A DNA stretch of 64,000 nucleotides from Theristus sp. LFF4_11 (Eukaryota > Nematoda > Chromadorea > Monhysterida > Xyalidae): assembly GCA_030248135.1 (NCBI GenBank), contig JASANC010001336.1, forward strand, positions 36,001 to 100,000, read 5' to 3'. Shown piece by piece: positions 46,801-61,800 of the stretch; positions within the stretch are counted from its first letter, which is position 1; each line of letters opens with the position of its first letter. The notes beneath the pieces were generated by a model. That model worked only from the letters and a program-made list of their open reading frames with translations. It was not told the DNA's origin and made no database searches. The position numbers and the translations under genes are program-made.

Positions 46801-49800
46801 TCAGGCACGCATACTGGCTAGACGCTTGAATGCCCGCTCGCATGACCGTGGTACACCACTCATCATCACACCATCGCACTGTTTTGTGATTGTTTTGCTT
46901 TTGAACGAAGGAAGACCGTAACACGTAACACGTTTGTTCAGCGCATATTTATGGTGTGTTTTTGTCTGATGTCGCACCGTCGCAAGAAACAACGGTGGTA
47001 ATAACATCGCACCATTTCATGTGACTGTGCGACTTCGTGTGTTTATGAAAGGGAACTTTACATAGGGTTTGTATGTGGGCGTCGCTGTTCGGCAAACCAT
47101 ATGTGTATGTCACGTGTCTGAGAACCAGTGCACCGCCTTCAGACTAGAACTGTAACTTAACTGTAACTGCAACTAGACACCGCGGTATGCGTCTACCTGG
47201 CGAAACCGCAAACAGCGAACTTCATGTATTGTATACGCTCGCAAAACACCGGGTCCCTTGTGGCTTTATAGCCCGGGATGGTTGATTTTGTGAGAATTTA
47301 CTATTGTTGTTCGCTGATGTTTTGCCCAGACTATAAGATCTGTCTGCGGTAAAACACCTTCGGCAGTTCTGCCTGGTGTCCGTCGCACTGACGAGCCAGG
47401 GGACACCGCAGTATGCGTCTACCTGGCGAAACCGCAAAAAGCGAACTTCATGTATTGATCCATTATGACCAAAGTGTTTTGCAGCATCACCCACAAAACA
47501 TCACAATTCACACGGCGCGTCACGCTCAGTGGCGTACAACATGGCGACGATGAAATCGGAGTCGAAAAGCGCAGTGCGAAACGAGAAATCGTCGGCATTG
47601 TATCCAAACAAAGGTTTAGTTGCTAGTTTGGACTCTGAAGACTACAATTTTTTTTTCACACCGGGTTTCAATCTGAGGTTCAACCTCACAAACGCGAACA
47701 CACTGCACACGAGCGATTTTGTACGATGTTACTGAAAAGGATAACAGAAACGGCAGGTGTGTTTAGAACTGTCTGAAAAAATTCGGTGGTTGTGTGACAT
47801 TGAAAGCCAAGAGTAATCGGATCCTTGGCATTCCCAACTTCTGCCTATTAATTGCTTCGTTGCAGGAAACAATTTGCTTTTCCATTCCTACCCTAAACCG
47901 TTTTGCTATTGTGCCTAGCCTCTATCGAGATCTCGTCATTCTGTATCGTGTTCACGCCGCTGGTTGGCAAACGCGTGCAGGTTGGCACTGCCCTGGCGAC
48001 GTTCTCAGCGACGGACAGTTGCAGCAGTTTAGAGGTATATACAGTTGTATAGTCGAATTCTAATACACAGGCTGTCAGCGGATTGGTTACAGTAATCACG
48101 TGATGCATGCCTTCCGTGCAGGCATTGCTGTGGAGGCGGAGTCTGTTCCCATACAGAAAGCATGCGCCATGCAATCACCAACCAATCAGCTGATTGTCCA
48201 TAATTCAGAGTTCGACCGTACATTTAAAATGTTTCTCCGTGAATGAATGTAATTATGTCATGTGACGTCCTGATTTTTAGGCGTTTTTTTCAAGTTCTTT
48301 GTGTATGGCACATTGGTTCAACGCCTAAGCGCACAGTCACTGGAGAAAGTTTGAAGCGCAAAAACCATTATCATCGCAAGACATGGTTTTCAGTAACAGG
48401 GAAGAGTATGACTTGAAAGAAACTAACACGTGAATGGTCTTGAACGTGAAATGCTGTATCCGAAAACAAGAATTTGAAGTTGGGGAAACCAGGTTTTGAA
48501 GCGTTTCTACGTTTCTGCAGTTTGGCGTTGAATCGCTATGGTGCTGCCAACTTGCAAGTTCAGGCAAACCGGAGCGACTGGCATTCGACGTGCATCGCTG
48601 GGGTACCCCACTGTTGATCGGGGCTGCCCTCATTCAGGTTTGGTTGTTTTTCAGTTGTAAAACTCATTGAACATGTAATTCGAATGTGTGCCAGAGGGAT
48701 TGGAGTGCAATACAACATTTGACATTTGACTGACAGTTTTGTATTTGACTGAGTCGTTACGTTCCAACTATCATACAAATAAGTGTATTACGGCGCCTAC
48801 GAAAAACGAAAAAAATGTCCATCAGTTGTATCAGTTCATCACTGATAGAAATTGATTGAAATCCAAACATCATTTGAGTCATTCCAGATGACCACCACTC
48901 ATTCATCAACACAATTTGCAAACAACAACAACAACATCCACACGTCTCCGCCGTCTTCGTCCACCCTGACAATCCACATCAAAAGTCACATCGAAGACCT
49001 GCAAATCGAGTGGGACGTGAACTTTCTGGAGCAATTTGTCTCGTTTGCGCTTCTGCTCGGTGTCAAGGCGCCGAGCGACTCCCCGCAGAGAGTAGTCCCT
49101 GAGTCGCCTGAGTCCGGGCATGTTTTGAGGAGACCGCAACAACAGCGACAACAGCAGTTTGTTGTGCACGCAACTATGCATCGGTTATGTCTTCTAGTGG
49201 CCGTCCATAATCAGGGTTCGTTTTTTGTTTGGTTTTTATGTTTTTTTTGTGATTTCGTAAACCGCGAGCTCATTTCAAAACTTGTTGCTGACCGTCATCA
49301 ATTGCTTCTTTTACCCGTTGCCAGCTTTCTGCTGTGTGCAACTGCGCAAGCTGCGCTGCGAGTTTAACGAACAGCTGCGAACGCTGCAGTTGGCCGAGTT
49401 TCGAGCGCAACACGGACGCGTGCAATCGGCGCAGGTTGGCAGAGGCGCGAAAAAGCGTGCGCGGTTAATTACACGCTAACTCTAAAACATATCCAACTAG
49501 CTGATTGGCTGGTGGCGGTCACGTGATTGCATGCATTCTATACAAACCAAACTCCGCCTCCGCATCAATTCCTGCACAGAATACATACATCAATCAGCCA
49601 ATCAGCTGCGTTAGACTGTAGCTCACAAAATAGTGAATATGGGCCGGTGTTGTTACCGATAACCGCTCGCATATGGAAGTGAACTGACCACAGAAGGCTC
49701 ACTGAAAAGCATAACAAAACCGACTGATTTTGCCTGCGTTCAACATTTTGTGAATTCTTTCGCATCTTTGCAATTGGGCTCACTGAAAAGCATAACAAAA

Positions 49801-52800
49801 ACCGACTGATTTTACTTGCGTTCAACATTTTGTGAATTCTTTCGCATCTTTGCAGTTGGGCTCACTGAAAAGCATAACAAAACCGACTGATTTTACTTGC
49901 GTTCCAAATTTTGTGAATTCTTTCGCATCTTTGCAGTTGGTGTTCGCCGAGCTGACCGAATGCTCGTCACAATCGGCCAACATCGACCAGTTGGTGCTTG
50001 TGGAACGCGTCGACACCGGAGTTCGTTTGTTTTTACTTGTTTTCAAGTACGATTTTGGCGTGAAACAAAAAAAAACAGTCTTGTTATTGCTGCACCGATG
50101 CACGAACTGACCACACATACAGTATGGCCGAATAAATAAGGCAGCCCATCAAGGCGGGATCAGTCGCAAACTGGGAGTTGTGTTTTTCAAAAATGCCAAC
50201 ATAACTCCTAATCATGTGTTCAAGGCAGAAAGAATAAACAGAATAGCACGAAGAATCCATTAGTCTGAAAAAACGCGTCAAATTTGGCACACAAGTTGGT
50301 TTCTGAACGTCTTTTTTCTTTCATTTAAATTTCGCGCGCTCCTTGCACCCTGAAAAAAGCTGCCATGTTTACTCGGTCATTCCGTACGTGTTTAATTTCA
50401 TTGTTTTATTTGAAAAAAAAACCGAAGAAAAGGGCCGCCAGCATGTTTCGCAGGACTGCGTGATCGAGCTACAGTCGGCGGCGTCGCTCGTCTGGAGCGC
50501 CGAATTGCACATGATCCTATTCGACTCGGTGCGCGGCACGTTGGCCGAGTTAGCCAAAATTAGGGCCGCCAGAGTCGACGCACACCCGGGGACGGATAAC
50601 TTTACGCCAAGCAATCCACCATGCTCACCAGTCGCTCGAGCGGGCGACTCGACGGCGCAAAGTCCAACTTGGTCGATCTCGAGCGCTCCGCCGCGCACGG
50701 CGAGTTTGGATCGACCGTCGTCGTCGTCGGATTCGGACTCGGATTCGGATGACAGTGGCTCAGTGGCGTGGCAACAAACTCGAGCTCAAAACTCGAAACT
50801 CAAAACCAGAACGAGACGAGTGGCGTTCGGTTCAGAGTGGCCGATCGCGGTCGAGTTTCGGCTGCCGCGCGCGCACTCTCTGAAATTCGAGTTGCCGGGC
50901 GTTCGCGCGCAACGAGTGGACGCCGTCACGATTGAGCTCACCACGGAACGGCTCGCCGTGGTTGGTGGTTGTTTGTGGGTTTATGGATTTTTTGGATTTG
51001 TGGATTTTGTTGAATAAAATAAAACAAATAAAAAAACTGCCTCAGATCTTCGACGGCCACGCAATCTGCACGCTGACGACGCTCTCCATCCAGCAGCTCG
51101 CCTCGCACCCGTCGCTCGCCGAACTTCGCCAGGCCGAACGCAGCCTGGAAACGTCGACGAATCGCGTCTGTTCGACGACGGCCGATTGTTTGCGACTGTG
51201 GTTTCCGTACGATTACGACTTTGCGGCCGCCTACGACGAGACGGTGAACACGTTCAAGTGGCTGAAACTGGTGCATCAGTATAGGAAACGGCCGTTCACG
51301 AGCGACCGTCCACTGCCGGCTGACTTGGTCTGTTGGAACATGCCTAAAGTTGCACTATAAAATCTGTGAAAAATTGTGGTGAAACACGTTCGGCAGTGCT
51401 GCAACTGGTCCGACGCACTTGACGAGCCAGGCGGCGCCGCGGTATGTGCGTCTGCCTGGCGAAACCGCAAACAGCGAACTTCATGTTTCACCTGTCTGTG
51501 TATGAACAGCATGCATTGCGTGTGGAGAGGGTAGCGGCTTTTTTTGGGGCACCGGTTTCAGTCGCCAGCAAACGCACTGGCTCGAGATGTAATATTTCAC
51601 AGTGTCTGTGCGTATGCGAGTACGGTGTGTAGTTCATTCGTTTGTTTTGTACTTGTGTCTTTCAGCTGTTCAACTTCAAAGAAGCGATCCTCCAGCTCGA
51701 CGACGACCCGTTCGAGCAGAAGCTTCGTGCCAACTTTGAACTGCTAGTGGATGAGTACCACGAGTGCGAGCGGCGACGGCAGCTACTGGAGGAGCGACTG
51801 AAAATGATACACCGCGCGAATCCATTGCTGCCTCGTTAGTAACGGCTCTTTCTGGCCGTGGTTTTTTTTTGTTGAACTTCTGAGATTTCACCATGGTGAA
51901 ACAATCGTTTCTCGTGTGAGCTAGATTTTAGTTGCGACACAAAATCGCAATACACAGCAAAATGAAAGCGAATGCGCGCTGTCGAAAAAAGTGCTGTGCG
52001 TGGTGTAACGGCCATGCTCAGTTAGATGTGTGCATGTGTTTTTTGATGAACAACTGCAGTTATTATGAATGGGTCATTTGAAAACGTTCTTAGCACCGTA
52101 AAATTCAGTTTCCAGTAAAAAAACAGGGGGAAAAACGTAAAACTCCACCTGATTCAGGCGACAAAATCGACGAGATGCACGAAGCGCTGGCGGCGAGAAA
52201 CTCGCAGATCTACATTCAACGTCGTCGCAAGATGCCGACGCAACGCGCTTCGGTCTTCCACTGGCAGATGAACGGCTTCGATTTTCGAATTGCCGCCGAT
52301 CGCACGTTGCACGGCGCCGAGAATTGTGTCCGCCTGATGCGCCTGTACAATCCGGAGAGGTAACAACGTCATTGCAGTGAGGGATGGGCAGTTTGTGTAG
52401 CAAAAAGCAACACGTGTTGGTTTTCAGTTCACTGACCGTGCACACGTGTTTGTTTTCAGTTCACAGACCGTCCGGAATTAGTAGGAGAAACATTTCGGTT
52501 ATACTTTGCCCCTGGCCCAAAAAATAGATTTCGCTCAAATTTGGTACGGAGGCGGTTCGCCGGGTGCAACGAAGAAACAAACCGCCTCTTGTTGGCATTA
52601 GAACCTTTGTGGTTTGGCTGGCGGTTCACGTATGATAGGATACGTCGTCAAAAAAATGCTATTATTTGAGATGTTCTGCTTTGGTGTGTGTGAATGGCTC
52701 ACTGGACTGCCAACCGATCCGAGCTGCTGTGTGTGATGACCAGTGGACGACGTTGGGTTTTTTACTTTTTACTTTACTTTTACTAAATTAAAACGACTTC

Positions 52801-55800
52801 ACTTTTATTAAAACGACGACGAAAGACGGTAGAAATAAAGAGGGACAAAATGGCACGAACGGCACATGCTGAACTCATAAAACACACCACTTTTATAATG
52901 TACAAGAACGAATCAAGGAAAAATAGCTGAACAAAGATTTAAGAAAACTGTTGAGCATCTAGGAAAAAAAGTAGATGAGCATTGGAAGTCAAGCGCTCTG
53001 TCAGAAACAGCTCACCGTAAACCCGGCTTTGTGTGAGAGTGCAGACACGAAGGCTAAAGTAGGACATTACATATTGGCTTCTTGGGTCTAACATCGCGTT
53101 TCGGCGCAACACAGAAACGTTAATCGAATATGGCTCTTAATATGAAATAATGTATTTTCCAACGGCTTTCACGTGTCATAAATGTTTTTTTTTTCAAAAA
53201 ATGCAAGCCCTTACTTTTGTTTATCTAAAATGCGTGGACAACCGTGAAAAAATCGGTGGGTTTTTCAAGAAGCTTAATTTGAAAAAGCATATAAAACTGG
53301 TTTTCTTGCCGCTAAACACGTAGATTTTGGCTTATTGGGGTGAATTTTTTCACAGATCTGGGTTAGACCCTTGGGTATTTACCAAAGTTTCAAGTTTCGG
53401 CAGAATGGTGCAGTGGTTGAAGGGTTATAGGCAATCAAAAGGTGACCCACTACTTCTCGCCCACCCTGACATCTAAACAATTGTTATGGACACACAAATA
53501 TCTTGGTCGGATGACTTTTAAAACTTTTTATTTTTTTTCAAAAAAAAACTCCAAACATCACTTAGGAAAAATTGTTTTACAATCTATGATATTTACTGAA
53601 TACTTTCTTCGCTTCACGCTGTGGCAAAGTTGCTGTTTGAAATTCACACATTCTCTTCCGTTGTGCCGCCGACGCGTTGACCAATCTGAGCGCTCATCTT
53701 GAACAACTCTCCCAACGCCGACTTTTGTTTGCGACGTCGGTGAATTCGGCGTAGCACGCAGTTCTTCATCAAGTACATGAACACGTGTATCAGCGAGAGC
53801 AGGCCGGCTCCGATCCAGAACTCCAGCACCCCGCCGACGTTCGCAAGCCAAGTGTAGACGGAAAAGTTCCACGTTTGCACCGTCTCGACGTAATGAACGC
53901 CATTCACGTAGAACAGCAGAATGGCGAACCAAGTTACTGAGTCTGTGGTCAATTGCTGCAATCGTTCGAACACCGTATCGCTGGAGACGTTGCTTGCTGT
54001 GACGTTCTGAAACACAAACACACTTGATTGATGACGGCGGTGCGCATCATGAAGTTTCTGATGTTGTTTCGTCCACAGTTTCCAAATTTTGGTCAGCTGC
54101 GCCTAATAAAATTGCAAATACAGCTGAATTGAGTTCAGATGGAAGAAAAGTTCACATTGACAAGAAAAGTTGATATTTCACAAATCCAGTTCGACTTGTC
54201 ACATGCAAACTTTCTGTTATTATCCACCCAACAGTTTTCAACTACCAAAGGTTAAAACTTTTGGGGTCCAAAACTGGTTTTTATTTTTGCATGAAAACTG
54301 GAAATAAATTCTTTTTTTCAAAAAAGAGTTTTATTTCTATTACCAACCCGACATACAGTGGCGCTTAACCTGGGGCTGCCTGCGGTGCCATTATTGTTGG
54401 TTTGCAAGACGATGGGATGACGGAAAAAAAACGAAAGAAACCGATGAACACGAATCGTTTTCATACTTGTAGTCCATTGATAAGCTTTTGCATATGCAGT
54501 GGCAGCACTGTTCCACTGCCGTCGTCATGTATTTCGTTGCCGTACAACGACCAGTATAAGTCAGTCTTATAGAGCTTAGTGTTGCACTTCGGTATCGCTC
54601 GACATCCGGCCAGACATCGATCGAGACGCTCGAAAAACACCTCGTCACTTTCGTTCGCTCTGTGAAACTGATTTGTTCCCACTTGTCGGTTGAACGTGTC
54701 TGTTGTGCTTTGGCCACAGAGATGCTCAGCGTAGTCATTGAACGAACAGTATGGCATTTCTTCGTTGAGCGGTCCACTCATCTTATCTGAAATAGTGTTA
54801 TGATGTTTGAATGTGCAGTACAACAAAGCTGGTCAATTAGGAGTACAGCACGACACTGTCCAACCAAATACAAATGTATCTATGCACCAGATTGTTAAAA
54901 TGGTATTTTCCGACACAATGGGGAAATAAAACGGTTTTAAAACGGAAATAAAACCGATTTTTTCCTGTTAGAGTGGCAGTTGAAAAATAGATTTTTACCA
55001 GCCCCGGTTGAACACATTGCAAAAATTTGAAACGAACGAACATAAATTTAGGCAATGATTTACCCGTTAACTACATAGGACGCACCTCGTAGAGTGCCTA
55101 TGCACCCATCTGCGGGGGCGAAGTTCAATCCCCCGAGTGACGACAAAAGTCTAGCACGCCACCTACATGCAATTTGTATGCAGGCCTCGAGTGAAAAAAT
55201 TAAAAATTGTAAACCTTTACGTTTTTGACGCAATGCCCACTGATTCGCACGACACCGCAATTGCTGGCCAATGGCAAGCAACCAGCACTGCTCCTTGCAC
55301 TGGTCCTGGTCGGTCTCCTTCACGGGATCGCACGGGCTGTCACGTGAGTTCAACAGTTTGTACGAGCTTTCCAGCTTGACCACAAAGTACAGTCCTGAAA
55401 TGCGTGACGGCGATTGGAAGGCTACGAAACTGGAACACGCAAAAAATGTACATGTGCGTGTGCATTTTAAAGTGTAATAGGAAGATCTGTGCGATGTTCT
55501 TCAGCGTATTCGGTAAGCTTTTGCGTAACTGAGGCTCATCACCCAGTTGTTTTTACTAACTTTGAAAATACACGCAATCGTTCGTAATGTTGTCTGTTTT
55601 TAAGCCAAAAAGAATGTTATAACCAGTGATTTAAAAGTGAAGTGGACATGCAGACTTGTACAATATGCAATATGCATTTAACGGTATTGCACTCAGAAAA
55701 GAACCTTATTTTGCGACACCAATTACGCACCATAATCGCATGGTCGAACTAAATTTTCATCTTGACGCCCAGATGCAAGCCGGGTACCGTAGTCTGCGCC

Positions 55801-58800
55801 AATTTTCATGCGTGAGCTTGTGAAAATATGCTCAGCGAACTCAAACATCAACGTTGCGACGTTAAACAGTTGCTCTGTTCGATTTTCAGCACGCCACTTG
55901 TTGTCGAATGAAAAGAGTAATTTTGTGGTCAAGTTTTCAGCACGCCACATGAATGTTAGGCAAGGTCGACACAGTCACTCAGGTAAATTTGATTTGCTGC
56001 GCCATAGCTAGCGGGTAAACCCACCAAAACACCGCGTTGACACGCTGACGTTTTCTCAATGCCAGTGGTTGGCAACATCTGATTTTTTTGTCCCCAGTTG
56101 TCATTGATTAGATGAGTAAACAGATGGCAAAGAAAAAGCGTAAGAAATGCAAATTAAATAGTTTAAAAATTAAATTCATGTAAATGTTGATGTATACCCG
56201 TGTAAAACACATGTAAATGTAAAATCCCATGCAGAAAAATTGTCGGAAACAAAAAATGGTTATACAGTCAACGTGACGCCACTGTTACCGATTGACCGCA
56301 CAACTGTTTTTTGCTTCTAATTTTTTTAACGTTTTTTATATACATTTTATGTATTTATACATTTTATACAATTCATACAATGTTTTGCACCCGTTTTTGC
56401 ATCTAATTTTTTTTTAACATTTACATTGTTTTACGTGGCACGCACGTGAAAAAAGTTCTCGCAACTTGTTAACAAAACGCAATTTGCAGAGAAATCCGTT
56501 GACACACACCTTCAGCGTCAACGGTTTTTTTTGCTGAGTGACTGTGTAATTTCCAATGTGCGTACGCCTTGAAATAATCGAATTAAATCGAAAAAAATTG
56601 AATTGAATCGCAAAAAAAAAGATTTAACCATAAGTTGCGTTAGACTGCTGTTGTGTGTTGTTTTGCTCATCCGCAGATCGTAATTCAGCAGCAAAGTCAT
56701 CATAATCAGTAGTTTTGTTAAATTGCTGATTTGCTTTAACTTGCCGCGAGTACTCTGCTGCTACCCAGTCAAACACAAAAGCGTGAAACGTTGGCATGAT
56801 CACGGTACGTTGCTTTGTAAAGTTCCAACGCAAACACTCCATCGTTGGAGTTAGCGAGTACAGTCGCAAGGTGCCTGTGTGAATTTCATAAAAAACGTAA
56901 AATCGCGTTAATTCTGGTTTTTTTATTTATGAGCTGTTTGAAAGCGGAAGCTAAAACTTCAAATTTTTTGTTTGGCTCAAAACCTAATGATTGTTGGATG
57001 TATAAGTATAAGGTCTTCTTAATGTGTCTTTAATTTATCCACAAACAAACCCTGTAGTTTTTTTTTCGTACATTTTATGTTTTGTCTCAGCAGCAAGCCA
57101 TGAAAAATATGTTCAGTAGTTACACATGAAAAACAGAGAAAAAATGCATTCACCTTTCGATTGATCAGCACGTAAATTATATTTGAGCTGAGTCGGGTTA
57201 GCAAGACGTTGATCGGACGATTCAACTAACGTCGTGTATTGTGTGACACTGAGGTACAGCGAAATCGAAATTTCATACGACGAGCTGTTGAGCGCCGAAC
57301 TTTGCATGACCGCTTCAAATTGCTCTATTAATTCGTGCGACAATCGCCAATCAACCAGTTCACTTTGATCGGTATCGTCGTTGAAATAACTGCAGTGAAA
57401 AGATTTGCCGATTTATTTATTTCCGCTGCGAAACACGAGCTGGCGTTTGCTGTTTGAAAATGTTTTGCGATGTTTGAAAATGTTTGAAAATGTTTGAAAA
57501 CATTCCCTGTCACCCATTTCTTCGTATAAATGCCGTTATGATCGAATCTTTCTCCAGGATTGCTTGTTCGTCAGATGTCAAGTCAAGCGTTGCATTGCAC
57601 GCTGTCATCCACTGATCCAGTTGACGTTGTGTTAGTGTTCCATTGTTGAACATCTCCTCCAAAGTTGATGACAATGCTGCAGCACAAAAAGATTACGTAC
57701 AGTACAGGCAGACCACCCCTTAAATTTCACAGCTGTGGGTGACACGGATGAGATGCTTCTGATACATCTAAACACTGTGTCACCAGTTTAACGTGAACAT
57801 ATTCTTTGATTAACATATTCTGTTTGAGCTGGAGCTGAGACTCAATTGGTGTTCAACTGCCCTCATATCTAAATCGTTGAAGCCGCGAAACTGGAATAAG
57901 CTGCACGGATTATCGTCGCGGCAATGAACAACAATAACAAAAACGATGTAGTAGCCAACGACCCATAAAACGGCGTGTGCAATTCAGAAATCACAGGTCG
58001 GTCGTTGCTTATCCTTGTCAGAGTATCAGACACACACACACCATCGGTGCTGGTGTCGTTGAAACAGTCTTTCTCGGCCAGTGTTGCCAATTCGCTCAGA
58101 TGCTTTTGCGTCACAGAGTGCCGTGCGCGCATTTCGGCAATTTCGAACCACGCTGTTGCTGGCTCGCGTATTGTGTCCGGTTGGTCGCCGCCGTTTTGCG
58201 ATCGCTCGTCACCAGCCGTAGCGTAGAGTGCGTCCATGAACTGTTTGCCGGCGTATTCCGTTGCGGCACCTTCGTAGATCAGAATTCGTTGCAAATACTT
58301 GCGAACAACGAGAATGTACGGTATCAACTGGTTCTCCGTAGTGGCATTATTGTCGCGTCGCAGCCCATCCGTGTAGCATTGAAGGTGAATCTAAAGAGAT
58401 TGATTTGATGATCGGACTGGAATGATTTATGAAAGTTGATAGTTAACGTTTCCCATGACCGTTATTTGTTGTCCCGATATATGCCAAAACAATCAAAAAG
58501 TATTTTTAAGACTCGCTTTTTGAGTCGACCGACCCGGCCTCCACACCTCTAGGCACAGTTTTTGAAAAGTTTTCAAATTTTAACGAAATTAGCACCAATC
58601 GAACCGTCTCGATGCGCTGAGTTCGAAAATCATATTTATTTTTTAATTTGACCTAGTTTTATGCTTTAAAAACGAAAAAACCGTTTTTTTGGGGGAGCTT
58701 TAGAAAAATGGTTCTAACTCGCCTCTGCGTTAAGCTATTAACAAAATTCAAAAACCAATCGATTTTGCTATTGCTTGCGCACATTTTTCATGTTAACAAT

Positions 58801-61800
58801 GTTATACAAAAAATGCTGTTTTATGCTTTAAATTTAAGAAAAACTAAAAGAGTATGTGGTTTTTGCCCTGTTTAGGCACTTTTAAAGCGGATGCGGAGTA
58901 GAGTTGCTAAGTGATTCTGAAAGCCCTTGAAAAATGCTACAAGTATGCAAAAAATAAAAAAATCGATTGCCCTTTAAGAAGTAACGAAGCATTACAATAT
59001 CGGTCGCGCGCATACATAAAGGGTATTTCCCGGTATGTCGACAAATTGTGGAGCAACGGAGACAAAAACCAAAAACGGGTATTAGGGCAGTCAAAGTTAC
59101 GGTAGTCAAACAAGGATTACGGTATCTGAGTGAAAGTTGTTTGCCTAATTAACGGGAGTCGATTGATGCTAAATTTGACTAGATTCGTTCAAGTATAACA
59201 TTGCATGGACAATAAAGCCAATTTCATGCCTGAAAATGGTGAAAACTTAGTAGAATACCGTGCTTAAAGGAGTACGAAAGTCAAACTGTGGTTACGGTAT
59301 CTAAATGAAAGTTGTTTATCTGATCAAGAGTAATTGACTGATACACATTTGATTCAATTGGAACAACTAGAACACTACAGGGATGAAAAATGTCACTTTC
59401 AGGCCTAAAATGGTTAAAAATAGCAAAAATCGTGCCCTGCGGGTTACGGTAATCATAATATAGTTGCGGTATCTAAATGGAAATTGTTCGCATAATCAAG
59501 GGGAGCCGATTGATACCAAATTTGACCTGATTAGTTCAAGTACAATATAACACCACACGGATTAGAAACAATCCAAAAAAGAGCCAAAAAGCCAAAAAAT
59601 TGCAAATATTGGGTTACTGTAACAAAATTTCGCAACGGCACTTACGTTTTCGGATTCAGCGCAAAAAGGTGCCCTAATACCCGTTTTTGGTTCTTGTCTC
59701 CGTTGCTCCACAATTTGTCGACATACCGGGAAATACCCTTTATGTATGCGCGCGACCGATATTGTAATGCTTCGTTACTTCTTAAAGGGCAATCGATTTT
59801 TTTTATTTTTTGCATACTTGTAGCATTTTTAAGGGCTTTCAGAATCACTTAGCAACCCTACTCCGCATCCGCTTTAAAAGTGCCTAAACAGGGCAAAAAC
59901 CACATACTCTTTTAGTTTTTCTTAAATTTAAAGCATAAAACAGCATTTTTTGTATAACATTGTTAACATGAAAAATGTGCGCAAGCAATAGCAAAATCGA
60001 TTGGTTTTTGAATTTTGTTAATAGCTTAACGCAGAGGCGAGTTAGAACCATTTTTCTAAAGGTCCCTAAAAAAACGGTTTTTTTGTTTTTTAAAGCATCA
60101 AACTAAGTCAAATTAAAAAATAAATAAGATTTTCGAACTCAGCGCATTGAGACGGTTCGATTGGTGCTAATTTCGTCAAAATTTGAAAACTTTTCAAAAA
60201 CTGTGCCTAAGGGGGGTCGGTATTCTGAAAAAGCCGATCTTAAACGTTTTTTTTTCAAATGATAACCAGAACAAAATAAATACATCTGCAGTATTCGCTG
60301 CAGTGTCCCCGTAAATACTTCCCTCAGACATGTACAGTCGAACTCAAAATTTTTGGGAATCAGCGTCGTCGTTGGTGATTACGTGATACATGCTTTCTGT
60401 TCAGGAATTGCTGCGGGGTGGAGTTTGGTATGCACAGAAAACATGCATGCACATGTCCACCAACCAATCAGCTGATTCCCTATAATTTGGAGTTCGACTG
60501 TAGTCACCTTGTCACATTGTCTAACGAGCAATTCAGTTGTGGGGTCCCTGAGGCAACGTTGATAACGTCCATAACACTCGCTAGATATCTCCGCGAAACG
60601 CTGAATGTCAAAATATCCTTGACGCCAGAAATGTGCCATGATAGTCGCGTCATACAAATGTTCGTTGTCGTTTTTACCCCCGTAGAAATTGCTGAAGCAC
60701 AACCGCCACTGCGTCAGATCTTCGTAGTCCTCGTCATTCGTGTACCGAAAGCTCATTGTCGTTGAAGTCGTCTACATGTGTGATGAAATCGTGTGTTTAA
60801 AGCGCGATATGCTGCTGAAGCGGGCCATATTGATGTGGTTTTTTGGTTGTTTAGAAAGTCGTTTTCTGATAACGTCACAGTCACCTCACAAACAAACACA
60901 CATGTTGTACGCTACTGTAATTTCGAGTGTGTATGTGTGCTTGTGCAACATTGCCGTGCTAGCGGAGTGTCCTGTGTTCAGACCTGATCAAACAAGTCGT
61001 CCAACGTTCGCAGCATGTGCAACGCCATGAGCACTATGAACAGACCGACGAGCGCGATCCAGATGACGATTTCAATGCGATACTCAGCCGCCGAAATGTA
61101 ACTCAGCGCACCAACCTCGGTTGATTGGAAGAATTTGTTCTTGCGCAGCCAATGCCAAATGTTGCGCTTTTTCTCACTTGTGTCGTCCGTCGCTGCTGCA
61201 GCACGACGGCGCTGCGTGGAAAATTGCGGTTTCCTTCGCAATGACAGTGCATTCTTGAGTTTACGAGCGCCAATCGTGAATTTCTGCTTGGAAGGTCGTG
61301 TGGTCACGGTGTTTCGCTTGCTCGGTTCATCGATGTCGTTCATTGTGGGGTGTTTTGCGTGAAGCCTCGTTCTGAAATACTGTGTATCCTGTTATCAGTG
61401 TTCAGCCTCAATGTTCCGGTACAAATCAGTAAACCGTTGGTTTGTTTGTGACTGTGCAACATTGCGCGAACATTGTTCTATACAGTGCGCTCTGTTTTGA
61501 CATTGTAATGTTGCACAATCACAAAAAAAAACGCAGCCCCACCCATGCGACACGTGTGACGCACAACATTACTGCCTGTATTAACAGAGTTCACTTTTCA
61601 AGGGAAGGTGCACGGCTTTTGATAAAAAATACATTCCACAACAAAAGTAAGACAGTCAAGCACATTGATAGACCGACACACTCCACACCACTTTCTGAAA
61701 GCACAACAGTTGCAACTGAAATACGTGCTTTTCAACTTGGTTTCTTGAGAAATTATACAAAACAGGTAAAATGCACAGCTCAGCTGGTGGTCAATCGTCA

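Noticed and set aside
47794..48063. An 89-codon frame over the BLTP2 region
   Set aside because: The real exon 47919-48034 uses another frame, which carries the family-like segment and matches both neighbouring phases.
57869..58041. A third transmembrane segment in the channel (hydrophobic run after the exon ending 58042)
   Set aside because: It lies beyond a donor that gives the only phase matching the next exon. A membrane segment in mid-ectodomain contradicts the family topology.
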